Shown here: positions 4,556 to 5,658 of the stretch, one piece after another
Layout: every line of letters starts with the position of its first letter
How positions within the stretch are numbered: position 1 is the stretch's first letter
Assembly (NCBI GenBank): GCA_903927495.1
Contig: CAIYNH010000630.1
Coordinates: forward strand, 1 to 5,658
Direction of reading: 5' to 3'
Origin: an uncultured beta proteobacterium
Lineage (GTDB): Bacteria; Pseudomonadota; Gammaproteobacteria; Burkholderiales; Burkholderiaceae_C
Length of the DNA: 5,658 nt
Translations under genes and position numbers: made by a program
The notes under the pieces: generated by a model
Database searches by the model: none
What the model was told of the DNA's origin: nothing
Seen by the model: the letters and a program-made list of their open reading frames with translations, nothing else

Positions 4556-5575
4556 ATGAAGTTTATTCGCAGAACCCTGATTGCAGCTGCCAGCATGGCA
4601 CTGCTGAGCGCCTCGTTTTCCGCATTGGCACAAGACATCAAGCCGCGGCTGATTCGATTTGGCTATGGCCTCAACGAGCAAAGCAACCAGGGTCGCGCGG
4701 CCAAGGTGTTTGCTGAAGCAGTCGAAAAAGCCTCCGGCGGCAAAATGAAAGTGCGTGCTATCGGTGCCGCTGCGCTGGGGCCGGACACCCAGATGCAACA
4801 GGCCCTGATTGGCGGCGCTCAAGAGATGATGGTGGGCTCCACCGCCACGCTGGTCGGCATCACCAAGGAAATGGCGCTCTGGGACACGCCGTTTTTGATC
4901 AGCAACACCAAAGAAGCCGACATCATGCTGGACGGTCCGATTGGCGACAAGATCAGGGCCAAGTTGCAAGACAAGGGTTTAGTGGGTTTGGTGTATTGGG
5001 AAAACGGATTTCGCAACCTGACCAACAGCAAGCGCGCCATCACCAAAATGGAAGACATGGACGGCATCAAGCTGCGGGTGATGCAAAACAACGTGTTTTT
5101 GAACAGCTTCCAGACGCTGGGTGCCAATGCCATTCCAATGGCTTTCTCTGAACTGTTCAGTGCCTTGGAAACCAAAACTGTCGATGGTCAGGAAAACCCG
5201 TTCAATACCATCCTGTCGAGCAAGTTCTACGAAGTCCAGAAGTACATGACGGTGACCAACCACGTCTATAGCCCCTGGATTGTGCTGGTGAGCAAGAAAT
5301 GGTGGGATCAGCTCTCCAAAGATGAGCAAAAAGTGCTGGCTGATGCCGCCAAAGCCAGCCGCGACTTCGAGCGCAAAGACACCCGTGACGAGGCCTCCAA
5401 AGCCATGGCCGATCTAAAGGCCAAAGGCATGCAAATCAACGAACTGTCGCCGGCAGAGTCGGCCCGTATGCGCGACAAGTTGACCAAGGTGTACGCCCTG
5501 ATCGGTACCGATGTGGGCATGGATTTGTGGAACGAAGCCCAGAAAGAACTGGGCCGGATTCGGGCCAGCAAGTAA
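4556..5575 (+). CDS. dctP: TRAP transporter periplasmic solute-binding protein (DctP family)
   Basis: 339 residues. A Sec signal peptide has a basic start (MKFIRR), a hydrophobic core and an AxA site, with cleavage expected after ALA at 23-25, giving a mature start at QDIK. The mature part is a DctP-type binding protein with GANAIPMAFSELFSALET (189-206) and VDGQENP (209-215). The conserved arginine of the family that grips the substrate carboxylate is Arg174 in GIKLRVMQN (170-178); NGFRNLTN (150-157) supplies a second pocket arginine, Arg153. It delivers an organic or sugar acid to DctQ/DctM. Beside a gluconokinase and a GntR-type regulator, the likely ligand is D-gluconate or a close aldonate, which is an inference. 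The gene lies 51 bp after dctM, last in the cluster as seen. Confidence 0.93.
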   Translation: MKFIRRTLIAAASMALLSASFSALAQDIKPRLIRFGYGLNEQSNQGRAAKVFAEAVEKASGGKMKVRAIGAAALGPDTQMQQALIGGAQEMMVGSTATLVGITKEMALWDTPFLISNTKEADIMLDGPIGDKIRAKLQDKGLVGLVYWENGFRNLTNSKRAITKMEDMDGIKLRVMQNNVFLNSFQTLGANAIPMAFSELFSALETKTVDGQENPFNTILSSKFYEVQKYMTVTNHVYSPWIVLVSKKWWDQLSKDEQKVLADAAKASRDFERKDTRDEASKAMADLKAKGMQINELSPAESARMRDKLTKVYALIGTDVGMDLWNEAQKELGRIRASK

Positions 5576-5594
5576 TTCCGTTTCCAGATCGATA

Positions 5595-5657
5595 CGACAC
5601 TAGGCGCGAAGCCGCAGACAGTGCTGACGCACGGCAAGGCGAAGCAACAAAGTGTCG
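5595..5657. repeat. Inverted-repeat segment downstream of dctP
   Basis: CGACACT (5595-5601) and AGTGTCG (5651-5657) form 7-bp inverted ends around 49 bp. Inside is a small stem, GTGC-TGAC-GCAC (5621-5632), and a GCGAAGC word occurring twice (5606-5612 and 5639-5645). The text resembles dispersed intergenic repeats that I associate loosely with Comamonadaceae genomes, but I cannot confirm this. It could also end the operon transcript, although no T-run is visible before the window stops. No gene is seen in 5576-5658. Confidence 0.35.
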
Positions 5658-5658
5658 G

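Overview
The window looks like the chromosome of a betaproteobacterium, most likely Burkholderiales of the Comamonadaceae type (Rhodoferax/Polaromonas-like). This rests on gene content, moderately high GC, the style of the proteins and the repeat-rich intergenic DNA. The taxonomic placement is an inference, because no rRNA or marker gene is present.

Layout. Positions 1-896 hold no convincing gene. They contain two copies of a roughly 0.4-kb repeat (1-425 and 505-894, period about 504 bp at the left end). Each copy carries a 90-bp imperfect inverted repeat with 28-nt arms (192-281 and 696-785). A very GC-rich 12-bp-stem hairpin (451-478) lies between the copies. The second copy ends two bases from the stop codon of a LacI-family regulator of the GntR (gluconate) type, encoded on the minus strand (897-1928). 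A 254-bp divergent control region (1929-2182) follows. It holds two identical 14-bp perfect palindromes, GGATAGCGCTATCC at 1967-1980 and 2159-2172, and between them a 104-bp MITE-like element bounded by 23-nt inverted repeats (2039-2142).

To the right, on the plus strand, is a compact operon: gluconokinase gntK (2183-2695), the TRAP transporter small permease dctQ (2692-3204, ATGA overlap with gntK), the large permease dctM (3212-4504) and the periplasmic solute-binding protein dctP (4556-5575). A hairpin with a T-rich tail (4494-4514) sits across the dctM stop codon and may tune expression between dctM and dctP. The last 83 bases hold an inverted repeat of uncertain nature.

How the parts fit. 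DctP would capture a sugar acid, most simply D-gluconate, in the periplasm. DctQ/DctM would import it using the ion gradient, and GntK would phosphorylate it to 6-phosphogluconate for the Entner-Doudoroff or pentose-phosphate route. The divergent GntR-like repressor would sense the sugar acid or its phosphate and, by binding the two palindromes, control both itself and the operon. Using a TRAP importer in place of the classical GntP/GntT permease for gluconate is the most interesting metabolic inference. The mobile-element-like insert splitting the two operators is the most interesting DNA-level observation.
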